64,000 nucleotides of DNA from Cryptomeria japonica (taxonomy: Eukaryota; Streptophyta; Pinopsida; Cupressales; Cupressaceae). Shown here piece after piece: positions 30,557 through 42,541 of this stretch; position 1 is the first letter of the stretch; every line of letters starts with the position of its first letter. The translations under genes were made by a program, and so were the position numbers. The notes under the pieces were generated by a model, which saw only the letters and a list, made by a program, of their open reading frames with translations, was not told where the DNA came from and did not search any database. The stretch lies in assembly GCF_030272615.1 (NCBI RefSeq), contig NC_081406.1:140090361-140154360 (forward strand). Reading direction: 5' to 3'.

Positions 30557-33500
30557 GTGACTGATGATTCTGATGAGGACCCAATAGATAATGGATGGGT
30601 TTTTGTTGCTATAACAGAAGATCAACTGACACCTACTACTCAACCGGTAGAACAAGCCCTAGTAGCTAAAGTTGAAGGAAAGGATGAATGGATTATTGAC
30701 TCAGGATGCTCACATCATATGATTGGAGACAAAGGTAAATTCTTGAACTTTCAAGAATACAATAGAGGTTTAGTAAGATTTGGAGATGAAAAAGCTTGTT
30801 CAATCAAAGGTAAAGGTTCAATATCTCTTGATGGTAAGCATAACACTGACAATGTCTACTGTGTTGAAGGATTAAAGCATAATCTTTTAAGTGTTGGTCA
30901 ATTAGTTGAGAAGGGATTTCAGTTACAATTTAAAAATGGAAAATGTAAAATCATGAATAGAACTGGTTTAGAAATTGCAACCGGTAATCAGACTAGAGGC
31001 AATATCTTTCATTTGAATAACAATGAAAAAGCATGCTTAATTGCACATATAGTTGAAAGTTGGTTATGGCATAAGAGACTATGTCATGTAAACTTTGATT
31101 GCATGGTAAAAATCAGTACTTCTAAGGCAGTTAGAGATCTACCTAAAATTGTGAAACCTCAGAATACAATTTGTAAGGAATGTCAATTTGGAAAACAAGT
31201 TAGAGCTGGTTTCAAAAGTATTCCAGAAAAATCCAATAATTCTCTTGATTTAATTCACACTGATTTATGTGGTCCAGCTAGAACTAGAAGCTTACAAGGT
31301 GATAGATATTTCATGCTAATTATTGATGATTATTCTAGAATGTGTTGGGTTACTTTTCTCAGAGAGAAATCAGAAGCACTTGGAAAGTTCAAACTATTCA
31401 AAGCAATGGTTGAAAATGAAACCAGTAAGAAAATCAAATGTTTAAGATCAGATCAAGGAGGAGAATTCACATCTAAGGACTTTAATACATTCTGTGAAGT
31501 GAATGGAATCAGAAGATAGTTATCAGCACCTCGGACACCACAACAGAATGGAGTTGTTGAAAGGAAAAATAGAACTATCTTGGATGCAGCTAAAAGTATG
31601 TTATCAAAAGCAAATCTACCACATGTGTATTGGAGAGAGGCAATTAGCTCTATACATTCAACAAAGTTCACATCAAAGGTGAAACCGGTAAGACCCCTCA
31701 TGAACTATGGTTTGGTAATAATCCTACTCTTAAGTATTTCAAAATTTTTGGAAATAAATGTTATATTAGAAGAGATGAGTATATTAGCAAATTTGATCCT
31801 AGAAGTGATGAAGGAATATTTCTTGGTTATTCATCTAAGAGCAAGGCATATAGCTGTTTTAATAAAAGATTGCAGAAAATTGTTAAGAGTACAAATGTAA
31901 AGATTGATGAACAATTCAGAGGAATTTCAAGGTATATAGACTCTGAACCGGCAACAGAAATTGTGACAAATGAACCTATACTGAATCCACCGGTATAGAA
32001 TGAAGATCCAGTTACTCCGGTATCATTAGAATTTTCGACAATAATTGAAGAACAACAACAAACTAAGACACCCCGGTATGTAAGATTGAATCATTCTAAA
32101 GATCAGATAATTGGAAACAAATTTAAAGGAGTCATGACAAGAGGAAGATTGGCAAATGAAGAGGTATGTCTTATTTCTCAAATTGAACCATCATCTATCA
32201 ATGAGGCATGTGAAGATAAATTTTGGATTAAAGCTATGGAAGAAGAATTAGGACAAATTGAGAAAAATAATACTTGGACATTAGTTCCCCAACCTAAAGA
32301 TAAAAATATAACTGGAACTAAATGGGTATTTAGAAACAAACTTAATGAAGATGGTAAGGTTGTCAGAAATAAAGCAAGACTAGTGTGTAAGGGATATTCT
32401 CAGAAAGAAGGAGTTGATTACAATGAAACCTTTGCACCGGTAGCCAGAATTGAGGTAGTTAGATTATTCTTGGCTTTTGCAGCTCACAAGGACTACAAAG
32501 TTTATCAAATGGATATTAAATGTGTATTTTTGAATGGAGATCTTGAAGAAGAAGTATATATTGAACAACCTGATGGATTTTCTTTGACAGATGACAATGA
32601 TATGGTTTGCAGGTTAAGAAAAGCTCCGTATGGATTGAAACAAGCCCCACAAGCTTGGTATGCAAGGTTGGATAAGTATCTTTTGAAGGTTGGTTTTACT
32701 AAAGGAAATGTAGATAGCAATTTATATTACCAAATAACTAATGATGACATCTTGATAATTGAAGTATTTGTTGATGATATAATCTTTGGAGGAGAAGATG
32801 GATTATGTAAGAAATTTTCTCTTGAAATGCAACAAGAATTTGAAATGTCTATGATTGGAGAAATAAAATTCTTTTTAGGTTTGCAGATTTCTCAGACTGA
32901 TAAAGGTATATTTTTGAGTCAATCCAAGTACTTGAAAGAATTACTAAAGAAATTTGGGATGGAGAACTCTAAACCGGTAAGCACACCTATGACTACAAAT
33001 GACAAATTATCTCAAAGGGATGAATCTACACCTGTTAATCCAACTAGATACAAATCTATGATAGGAGGTTTACTATATTTGACACAAACCAGGCCTGATA
33101 TTATGAATGCAGTATGTATTGTTTCTAGATTTCAGAGTAATCCTAGGGAAAATCATGAGTCAGTAGTAAAAAGGATTTTCCGGTACTTACAAGGCACAAC
33201 AAATCTTGGATTATGGTATCCTAAAGATGAAAATTTTGATCTATGTGCATACACAGATGCAAATTGGGTAGGAGATGTAGATGATAGAAAGAGCACCACT
33301 GGAGGAGCATTCTTTCTTGGAAAGAGATTAGTTTCTTGGTTCAGTAAGAAATAGAGTTGTACATCTTTATCAACAATAGAATCAGAATATGTTGCAGCAG
33401 CAACTAACTGTACACAGGTATTGTGGCTTAAGCAAATGTTGAAGGACATAAAGGTAAAATGCAAGGAACCCATTACTATATACTGTGATAAGACTGCAGC

Positions 33501-33720
33501 AATTGATATATCTAAGAATCCGGTATTACATTCTAAAACAAAACATGTTTCTATCAAACTAAATTTTCTAAGAGAAACAGTTGAAGAAAAAGAGATAAAA
33601 CTAGTTTATGTGAATACTAAAGAACAACTTGCAGATATTTTCACAAAACCTTTGCCTAAGGAGACTTTTGAGTATCTCAGAGACCAGCTTGGAGTCATAC
33701 CACCACCGGTAGAGACTTAG
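30557..33720 (+). pseudogene. pol: Copia pol pseudogene: protease, integrase, RT, RNase H
   Basis: The protease motif WIIDSGCSHHM is at about 30689 (DSG at 30698). An HHCC pre-integrase finger follows (His near 31068 and 31085, Cys codons 31172 and 31181). The integrase triad is D 31262, D 31451 and E 31559, with the exact 35-residue D-to-E spacing; a TAG at 31517-31519 falls between the last two. A frameshift near 31640-31655 moves to the frame holding another TAG (31996) and the long RT frame 32086-33354, with [16 protein letters not shown] and the catalytic box FVDD (32767-32778; usually YVDD). RNase H (YTDANW...DDRKSTTGG) is cut by TAG at 33352, then resumes to its end (DIFTKPLP) at 33720. 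Four of the stops are TAG, as CAG-to-TAG decay would give. Confidence 0.92.
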
Positions 33721-34096
33721 ACAGTTGATGATTGTCATCAACTGACAGAATTAAAAAGACAAATCTTTTATTCCAGTATTTGATGAGGAAGCTACTTCTC
33801 AGGGGGAGTAGTTGGTATATTGAATTGGTTGGTATTTTGTATGAACTTGACTTTTTGTGACTTTGGCATTTGATGTCAAAGGGGGAGAGATATCTATGGA
33901 AAAACACATTATCTTTTTGGGGAGAGATTTTGAAAAACACATTTAAGGAGAAATTAGTATGAGAGATTGGTATTAAATCCTTGGATAAACACATGTTACT
34001 CCCAGGGGGAGAAATGGAGATTGTTGGTTTTTGTATTTGGCATTTTTTTTTGTTTTGGCACTTTGATGGTTTTTCCATCTTGTGTTGCCATCAATG
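33721..34096 (+). other. 3' spacer of the Copia element with repeated purine tracts
   Basis: Non-coding. CAGGGGGAGT near 33800, CAAAGGGGGAGAGA near 33878 and CCAGGGGGAGAAATGG near 34002 all resemble the real tract at 34097. The third is followed by GATTGTTGGTTTTTG, a near copy of the tract-LTR junction. The 127- and 159-codon frames here are not recognisable genes. Confidence 0.65.
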
Positions 34097-34110
34097 CCAA
34101 AGGGGGAGAT
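34097..34110 (+). other. Polypurine tract of the Copia element
   Basis: CCAAAGGGGGAGAT directly before the 3' LTR opening TGTTGGTATTTTGG. Confidence 0.9.
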
Positions 34111-35166
34111 TGTTGGTATTTTGGTATGGTCTTGTCATTGATGTCAACACCTACTGAATACACCTACTTTGAAGATCCAACAACATTCACCGACAAGCAA
34201 GTAAACTATGCAACAGTTACTGGTATATGGTTCATCGACAGGATATATTGTTCACCGGTACCTGGAATGATATGGAAGACACTTGGTAATGATGAAGACA
34301 TTGTGTGGACACTTTGTTTTGAAGAAATAATCATTGGTATATTCATATTTGCATATTTGCCTTTACTGGTAAATAGGTCTAGGTTATCTAGGGTTACACC
34401 GGTAGGTTTATCTTTTCCAGATCAGCATGACAAGCTATGGAGATGATTTATTATTGTTGTAAATGCATTAAGCTGACATGTTCAATTGGTTATTGCTTCA
34501 GATATTGTATTGTATGGACAATGTTTTTATTGTAATATCTTGTAGAGCCGACCTACTAAAATTGGTCTTAGGGTATGGTATAAATGTAAGATCTTATTTG
34601 TAAGATATGCGAAAAAAAGAATTAAGTGAAGGTATATGTGAGATCAAGCAAGGATATACACGAAGACATCATTTGAAGGTGAAGTTAGGTTTTTGTAGAA
34701 TCATATTAGCATTACACCGATACTGAATCCAACATATGAGGATGCTATTTTGTGCAGTACATTCTTATTGGATTTAACCATCCAACTGTAGTTAGTGTGA
34801 CTCCCATTTTGTGATTGAGCAGTGAGCTCTAGGCTATTGGCCTTTCTGCATGTTCAGACCCCATTTATGTACACTTACTATCTGCAGTAGTATCATCTGA
34901 TTGTGGGTAAGGTTTCCCACCGTGGTTTTTCCCCAGATAGGGTTTCCACGTACAAATATTGGTGTCATGTGTTGTGGATGACTTTATGTTTATGTTTCAT
35001 GCATTAATCCTTATTGGTATATCAACTTACTGTTGACACTGTCTACTGGTATACTTAACTGGTTTACCAGTATTAAGCATTAAGTTGGTTAATTGGTTTT
35101 TGGTTTGAATTTATTTGACAACTGATTCACCCCCCCCGCCTTCTCAGTTGTCTCCGGGACCCAACA
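34111..35166 (+). repeat. 3' LTR of the complete Copia element
   Basis: 1056 bp, TGTTGGTATT...GGGACCCAACA, keeping both canonical ends. TATAAAT is at 34579-34585. It aligns with 28452-29515 throughout; divergence is concentrated in the first half. Confidence 0.92.
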
Positions 35167-35171
35167 TACAC
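35167..35171. repeat. Right target-site duplicate TACAC of the Copia element
   Basis: TACAC, identical to 28447-28451. The original site therefore lay in a TATACACACACAAG stretch. Confidence 0.9.
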
Positions 35172-35429
35172 ACACAAGTCAGTTGATATAATATGGTTAT
35201 ACACACAAAGGTCACATTAGGGTTAGACACGTTGACTAGGAGCTATATACACACATGTCCCACAACTATACACACATGGGTCGTGTTAGGGTTAGACACG
35301 TCGCAAGACACGTCTATTTTGGCTCCAAAAAAACTTATTACATGATTAATATGTGGTGTTAGTCCCACCTTTTGAACTATAGATTTTTGATTGGACAACT
35401 AAGATTGCGCTAGGGTTAGAATCCGCATT

Positions 35430-35885
35430 AGTGTTAGAAGCCACACTATATTTTTGATTGGTCATGTTAGGGTTAGAAGCCGCAAAAATAGGTTGTGTTA
35501 GTTATAATTTTCATTTCGTGGTTTAACATGTTGGGCTTAATCCACGACGTAGCGAAACAATGAAAGTCGTAACCGGCTGTGTCTATTCACGCGAAACTAC
35601 AAAAGTTCTTAAAACTGCGTGTTAGTCGCAATGGTGAAGAGGTGTGTTAGTAACTGTGGATTTTTGATTGGATGATTGAGATTGGATTAGAAGCCATGTT
35701 AGATTTTTGACTGGTAGCATCAGGGTTAGAAGTCATGAAAAATAGGTTGCGTTAGTTATAATCTCTGTTTTGCGAGTTAGCAGATTTGGCTTAATCCGTG
35801 AAGTAGAGAGACGACAAAAGTCGCAACTGGCTGTGTCTATTCATGCAAAACTATGGAAGTGATTAAAATTGTGTGTTAGTTGCAA
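35430..35885. repeat. Two copies of a repeat of about 253 bp
   Basis: GGTTAGAAG at 35471 and 35724 start matching segments. Each continues with ...AATAGGTTG(T/C)GTTAGTTATAAT, then GGCTTAATCC, GGCTGTGTCTATTCA and GTGTTAGT(C/T)GCAAT. Most differences are C/T or G/A, many at CG sites. The second copy runs into the 165-bp array that follows. Confidence 0.7.
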
Positions 35886-36715
35886 TCTCCATCTAGCGGA
35901 TGAACAAATGGTTTGACCTATGAAGTCATGAAATTTTGAAAGCACATAACAACCCACATTAGTCGCAATTGTTGTTTCGCGGTAGAGAATGTGTTTAATA
36001 GGTCAGGCGCAAAACTCTAAAAGCACCTAACGTTTCATGTTAGTCGATATCATCATCTCTCAGGTCAACAAATGGTATAGACCCGTGAAGTTAAGGAATT
36101 GCGAAAGTGCCTGACACACCATGTTAGTCGCAATCGCCTTTTTTGCGGTGGTAGAGAATGCCTTTAAAAGGTCATGCACGAAAGTTCGAGAGCACCCATG
36201 TTAGTCGATAATGCCATTTCATGGGTCAACAAATGGTATTGACCAGTGAAGTCACGAAATTGTGAAAGCTCCTAACACACCATGTTAGTTGCAATCATTG
36301 TTTCGTTGTAGTAGAGAGTGCATTTAAAAGGTGATGCGTGAAATTACGAATGAGGACAAAACGACGCGTTAGTCGCCATTGCCGTCTCGCACGTCAACAA
36401 ATGTTATTGACTTCTGAAGTAGCAAAATTTTGAAAGCACACACACACTATGTTAGTCACAATCGTTGCTTCGCGGTAATAGAGAATGCATTTAATAGTTC
36501 ATTAGCGAAAGTGCGAAATCACCTAACATGGTGTGTTAGTTGCAATCGTTATCTCACGGGTCAATAGATGGAATTGACCCACGAAGTCACAAAATTGCGA
36601 AAGCGTATTACATGTCGTGTTAGTCTTCATCGCTGCTTTGCAGTAGTAGGGAATGCATTGAAGAGGTCATGCATGAAATTGTGAAAGCGCATAATGCATC
36701 GTGTTAGTCAATATC
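35875..36715. repeat. Tandem array of about five 165-bp dimeric units
   Basis: GTTAGTCGCAAT-type anchors occur at about 35961, 36126, 36287, 36454 and 36622 (spacings 165, 161, 167, 168). Between them a second anchor, GTTAGTCGATA-like followed by GGGTCAACAAATGG, occurs near 35872, 36044, 36199, 36367, 36533 and 36703. Each unit thus has two related halves, one with GCGGTAGTAGAGAATGC...AAAAGGTCATG and one with GGTCAACAAATGG...GTGAAGTCACGAAATTG. CG dinucleotides are frequent and many are decayed to TG/CA. No protein is encoded. Confidence 0.8.
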
Positions 36716-37965
36716 ACAATCAGCTTAATGAAATCAAGGTTTCTATTAGCTGTGTGCATAGGATGAATCCAAGGTATTCATAGGAGAAGATTATATGTCA
36801 GGGTATAGGGGACATGGATAGGTGTAAGTAAAATATTGAGACTTACCTTAATAGACAAGGTTATTATACCTAGTGATTATCTATCAACATTATCAAAGCC
36901 ACAAATTTATAGAGAATAAGGTTGAATAATATAAGTATCTACAATGATTTTACACTTACAGCTCACCATCTAAATAAATTCGATCATATTTGATGTTAAA
37001 CTGTTAGTTGCTTCGTGTGTTTAAGAAAAAACTCCTTTAAGAGATACTACAATATATGAAAAGGCCACTTATATTGTTACTATTTATGAAAAATAATAAT
37101 AATTCAAGGCACCAATCAAATTTTGCTCTTTCATACATGGAAACGTGCAAGCTATGGATTTGAAAGTTAAAAAGCAAAAGGCATCTTATTCAATACAATA
37201 CATGCAACATTATTTCCATTTTGTTTTCACGGGTGTACAACATTTGAGTTAAGTGAGATGGCATAAGAAGCATCTCGAACCTAAACAAATGTTTCTTTAG
37301 ATAAATTGCCTTATTTTATAGTTGTATCTTAAGTATATTTATCTATGACAAACCAACTGCGTATGATTGCACATGATGAGAAGATTGCAATTCAAAGAAC
37401 GTGAATCTAGAAGAGTTATTAAAACCTCCATTTGTACTTAAGTTCATCATGAAAATAATTTATTTGTGTTGTCTTGATCTTTTATTGATATTCGATTACC
37501 TTGGGCATAAACGTATCATTCAGTCTAATAAATTAAGTCTATAGATTTCGTACATGAATTATACTTTAGTCCAAACCATTTTTAAAGTTGGTCATAAATA
37601 AAACATTTATTTTTACCGATTTTATCATTTACTTGATCAAGTTGTCATTGAAAGTATTAATTTCTACTTTTTTTTCCACATATACAGTATTTCACAAATA
37701 ATTTCTTTGAATACGTCAACACATATTATCTATTTTTCGTATTTGTATCAATAGCTATAAGTTGTGCCATTTAAAAATTATATTAGGATCATGGTGTGTT
37801 TTTCTTGATTGGTGAGGCTTCATGAAAAGTGTTTTGTTTTTCGAGTAGGACCTAGTACTTGAAAAGAAAATTATAGCCAACTAAACTAAATACCACCATG
37901 CTACCCTCAATCCTATCTACCCTAAACAACATTCTATCAATCTTGTATCCTATACCCTATACCTA
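36716..37965. other. Unassigned AT-rich sequence
   Basis: No gene, element end or repeat unit recognised. Confidence 0.4.
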
Positions 37966-38688
37966 TATGGGAGAGAAAGGGGAGACATACATACAAGGGC
38001 ATAGAGAGAGGTGCCTAATGAGACATAGATGGAGTGGTATAAAGGTGGAGAGAGGAGGGAGAAACCTAGAAAGGAAAGAGAGGGAGAGAGAGGCTAGGAG
38101 GAAGAGGTGACGACCTAGATAATTGAGAGATGGGAGAGAAAGAGAGTATGAGAGAGTAGGGGAGGAAGATATATATGAGTGTAAGGAAGGGGGAGATAGA
38201 GAGGGAGGGAGAGACCATAGCTCATGGAGAGAGAGAGAGGTGATAGAGAAGAGAGAGAGAGAGAGAGAGGAAGACGAAGAGATAGAGGTAGGAATCAATA
38301 CGACCACTACCCTCAACCCTATGCTCCCTAAACTATGTACCATCAATCTTGTACCTTATATCGTAAATCTTATATCCTACAAACTATTTTCTAAATACTA
38401 TATTGGGGAGGGAGAGGTGATGACCTGGAGAGGGGAGGGAGAGATAATAGGATAGAGGAAAGAATAAAGAGAAAAAATAGATCTAAGAAGAAAGGGAGAG
38501 GTGGGTATGGAGTGACTGAGAGACCTAGAGAGGGAAGAGGTGGATAGGTGAGCGAGAGAGAGATGAAAATAAGAGAGAAAAATAGGTATGGAGAGAGAGG
38601 TTTGGAGGGATAGGTAGTGATCAAGAGAAAAAAGAGAGAGTGGAGAGAAACAATAGGAGGAGAAGAGAGATGGAGGGGGGAAGGAAGC
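37966..38688. repeat. Purine-rich GA tract (left half)
   Basis: Dominated by GAGAGA, GGGAGA and GGAGAGAG runs, including nearly pure (GA)n at about 38224-38272. The 127-, 110- and 100-codon frames across it are low-complexity artefacts. The tract resumes at 44935 on the other side of chromovirus 2. Confidence 0.8.
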
Positions 38689-39483
38689 TGAAGCAGTCAC
38701 CAGTGAGGAGGGACCTCAAGGAGATCAGTACAAACCGGTCAACAAGAGTAAACACAATGAAAACACACAGACATGATGGAGGCAATGCATAATAGATAGT
38801 TTTTATTGCATGAAATTTGATTACATCCAACCGGTAACAACTGGGTTACAACATACAGACACACAAGCTTGGTAGAATAGGTCACACTGGGACCTTGAAT
38901 CAAAAGAACTATCTTCTAGGCACAGTCTATCACTGATTGATTCTGATTGATGTTCCATTGATTTAAATTTATTACATTCTAAAGCATTATTAAAAATATA
39001 TATCGATCCAAAGGATCTAGTCAACCCAAAAAGGATCAAAACCCGAAGAACAAGATGTAATGTGCAAAATGAACAAGGTTGGCCTCCACCAAGAGATTCA
39101 TCCGCAAAATCCAAAGGATGAAATGTAGAAGGTTGGACACATGACAAGAAACATAAAGATCAATGTCCAAGGCTCTGCAAGCTTTAGAATGGGTTCTGGT
39201 AGATCACCAAAATAGGTCTCAGGTAACTAGTAACAAAGGAACAACTAATAACAAGAAACTGTCATGGAAACCGTTAGCGATATCTTGCCAAAAAGTGATC
39301 CAAATGAGATGCGGTTTGAAAGAAAGAAAGGTGATCAAGTAGAATCCAACTCCACAAGATTCGGTGAGCCAAAACCGGGACACACAGAAAGGAACAGTGA
39401 AACTGCAAACATAAAACAAAATAGAAAGAAAAATGTTTTTGGTTGATGCAAGATTGCTGTGAAGTAGGGATGCTCCTGCATCA
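38689..39483 (-). repeat. 3' LTR of chromovirus 2
   Basis: 795 bp. On the minus strand it opens TGATGCAGGAGCATCC and closes GGTGACTGCTTCA. It aligns with 44150-44934; the first 160 plus-strand bases show roughly ten percent differences by eye. Confidence 0.87.
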
Positions 39484-39516
39484 GACATCCGGGGTTAATG
39501 AAAAAAAATGAGCCTC

Positions 39517-40976
39517 TCACTTTGCTGGTGTCAAAGGGAAACCAAGGCGGTCTACCTCTACTTGAGTAATCCAAGATGAATCTTCAACTAGTTTTCTCTT
39601 CCACTTCACAAGATATTCTTTGTACTGACTGTTTTGGGTACTACGCCCAATCCTATTGTCCAAAATCTGTTCAATTTGATCTGGTTCCTTTCAGGAAATT
39701 GTCTTTCCAAGTTTGCAACACTATCCTCACTGAATTCTGGTTCATGGTACTCATGAAGATCTGCAATGTTGAATATAGGTGAAATACTTATACTATTCGG
39801 TAGCTCCACTTCATATGCATTACCAGAACCAAACTTCCTCAAAATCTTACAGGGTCCAAACTTCTTCATCTGCAATTTATTATAAATTCCAACTGGGAAT
39901 CTCTCTTTTCTCAAGTATACCATCACCTCATCGCCAACTTCAAATTCCTTATGTCTCTTCTTCTCATCCGCCTTCTCTTTATATTTTTGATTCATGTCCT
40001 CCAAATGTTGTTTACCCTGAATATGCAATGCTGCCATGTGATCTACATAATATTCTGCTTCTAAACTCTTCTGGTCTTCACTGCTAATGTCTCTTAATTA
40101 TGATATTCCTCTAGGATGTACTCCAGTAACAATCTCAAAAGGTGTTTTTCTGGTACTTCTATTCACTAAATTGTTATAGGCGAACTCTTCTTGTGCAAGG
40201 ATCAAATCCCAACTTCCGGTTTTATCTCCCACTAAACATCTCAACAAGTTTCCCAAACTCCAGTTAACTACTTCTACCTGTCCATCAGTCTGTGGATGAA
40301 AAGTAGAACTGAACTTCAAATTTGTCTTCATCTTCTTCCAAAGTGTTCTCAAAAAATAGCCAACAAACTTAGTATCTCTGTTTGAAACTATTCTCTTAGG
40401 TAATCCATGCAATCTCACCACTTCCTTGAAAAATAAGTCTGCTACATGCAATGCATCTGATGTCTTCCTACAAGGTATGAAATGAGCCATATTTGAAAAT
40501 CTATTCACTACCACAAATATAGAATCATTCCCTCTCGGTGTCTTAGGCAATCCAAGTACAAAATCCATGCTTATATCCTCCCAAGGTCTTACCGGTACTG
40601 TCAAAGGTTTATACAATCCCACATTTTGACTACTACCTTTTGCAACTTGACAAACTCTACAACTCTACACATATCTCTTAATATCCTTATGAATCTAGGG
40701 CCAAAATTATTGCTCACTCACCAATGCAACTATTTTATCAATGCCAAAATGTCCAACTAAACCTCCACTATGCTTCTCTTTTATTAGGTTCCCTCTCATG
40801 GAACTCTTAGGTATGCACAATTGAACTCCATTGAATAACATCCCATCCTGTATGAAATAATCCAACCATTTGCTTCTATCAACTATAACCAGTTCTCTAC
40901 ATGCTTTCCAAGGTTTTGCAAAATCCGAATCTTCATCATATAAGGTCTTCAAATCTTCAAAACCTAATATTGTCAC
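39517..40976 (-). pseudogene. pol: Chromovirus 2 integrase and chromodomain
   Basis: One frame from 40976 to 39606 holds an HHCC-like finger (HSGGLVGHFG, then CRVCQ), followed by the catalytic core: [15 protein letters not shown] (first Asp), [10 protein letters not shown] (second Asp), and [13 protein letters not shown] (Glu). The GPY-like C-terminus has KFGPCKILRKFGSGNAYEVE and SPIFNIADL. Stops lie near 40640-40705 and 40095. A frameshift at about 39690 leads to the chromodomain (EQILDNRI...YKEYLVKWKRK...DSSWI), ending at the stop 39517-39519. All catalytic residues are still visible, so this domain is better kept than the rest. Integrase joins element DNA to the chromosome. Confidence 0.83.
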
Positions 40977-41039
40977 TCACATCTCTGTCAGCAAATTCCT
41001 TCTCCCACTCAATGCATCAACAACTTTGTTAGATTTCCC

Positions 41040-42541
41040 ACTTCTATGCTTCAACACAAAGGTGTAACTTTGCAAGAATTCTACCCATCTCATATGTCTC
41101 TGATTCAACTTACTCTGACTGTTCAAATATTACAAATCTTGATGATTTGTATACAATACAAACTCCTTAGGCAACACGTAATGTCTGTATTTCTTCAAGT
41201 TTTGAATTATGGCATAAAATTCTTGATCATAAATTGAATATCTCTTCCGGGCATCATTCAATTTCTCACTGAAATATGATACTCTCTCCCTTCTTGACTC
41301 AAAACTGCTCCTATTGTGGTTCCACTTGCATCACAATCCACTTGAAATACCTTATTGAAATCTGATAAAGCTAACACAGACTACTCAGTCACTTTTTGTT
41401 TCAACAATTCAAAACTTTTGTTTCCTCCGGTGGTCTACTTGAATTCCTTCCGATCTCCTCGCATGGTTTTAGTCATAGGGTTACAAACCGAATTGAAATT
41501 CCTGATAAACTTTCAATAAAATCTAGACAATCCATGAAATGATCTTACCTCTACAATGCTTTCCAGTGTAGGCCACTCAACAATGGCTTTCACTTTCTCA
41601 GGGTACATCTTCAAACCATCCTTAGATATCACAAAGCCCAAAAAGACTAACTCATCCTTCACGAAAGTGCACTTCTTGATATTGATCAACAACTTTTCTT
41701 CTCTCAACCTCTGTAAAACTTGTCTTAAGTGCAACAAATGCTCCTCTTTTATTCTATTGAAAATCAAAATGTCATCCAAATACACAATAATAAACTTACC
41801 CAAGGAATTTCTTTAATACCTCATTCATTAGCCTCATGAAAGTACTCGGTGTATTAGTCAATCCAAATGGAATCACCAACCATTCATATAGTCCTTTATT
41901 GGTCTTAAATGCTATCTTCCACTCATTAGCTTCTCTGATCCTGATCTGATGATATCCACTCTTCAAATCTATCTTTGTAAAGTATTTTTCTCCACTCAAA
42001 CAGTCCATTATGTCATCCATCCTAGGAAAAGGAAACCGGTATTTCACTATGATTTTGTTTATTGCTCTTGAATCAGTACACATCCTCCATTCTCCATTCT
42101 TCTTAGGTGCTAATACTACTGCTACTACATAAGTGCTCGAACTTTCCCTGATCAAAACTTTCTTCAATAGCTCCTGCACTTGTCTATTTAGTTCTTCATT
42201 TTCTGCTAGTGTCAACCGGTGTGCAACTTTGTTAGGCAACTAGCTCTGGGAACCAAGTTCATGCAATGACTAATACTTCTAACAGGTGGCAATTCATCAG
42301 GTACATTATCTGAAATGATGTCCTCATATTCTGTCAGCAAATCTCTTATCTCTGTCGGGTGTTCTCCTTCCGGTTCTAGTCTCTCAATCTTCTTAGAAAT
42401 TAAGGCAAAATGCACATTCTCATGTCTCAGTCCATCCATGAATTTCCTTCCATCTACTAGACAGATTCTGGTATTTGTATAGAATTCACTCTTCAAAGGT
42501 TCCTCCAAAGGTAACAAGGTTTGCTTCATCCCATTGGCCAC
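41040..42541 (-). pseudogene. pol: Chromovirus 2 reverse transcriptase and RNase H
   Basis: The frame 42212-42541 covers the linker before RT. The frame 41796-42239 has [55 protein letters not shown] and [19 protein letters not shown]. An extra G near 41800 shifts frame into 41513-41803, which carries the catalytic YLDD (41771-41782) and ELVFLGFVIS. RNase H follows at about 41060-41440 ([19 protein letters not shown]) in a badly broken state. Confidence 0.85.

Larger units (their letters stand above)
28452..35166 (+). mobile_element. Complete Ty1/Copia retrotransposon (inactive)
   Basis: A plus-strand element of 6715 bp with LTRs at 28452-29515 and 34111-35166, exact initiator-Met primer site, gag, pol in Copia order (protease, integrase, RT, RNase H) and a purine tract. 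It is bordered by perfect 5-bp target duplications TACAC (28447-28451 and 35167-35171). By eye the LTRs differ at roughly 55 positions plus a 10-bp indel, about 5 percent. The open frames are broken by five premature stops and two frameshifts, so it is dead. It is the only element here with all domains and both exact ends. Confidence 0.93.

Noticed and set aside
33695-34446. 127- and 159-codon frames at the Copia 3' end
   Set aside because: They lie in the non-coding spacer and LTR, and the LTR part recurs in the 5' LTR with a broken frame.
35875-36715. CRISPR-like array
   Set aside because: Units are adjacent and diverged along their length, with no constant repeat and variable spacer pattern; a plant genomic context makes CRISPR implausible.
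37963-38346. 127-codon Ser/Leu-rich minus-strand frame and its neighbours
   Set aside because: Translation of the GA-rich tract; no sequence complexity.
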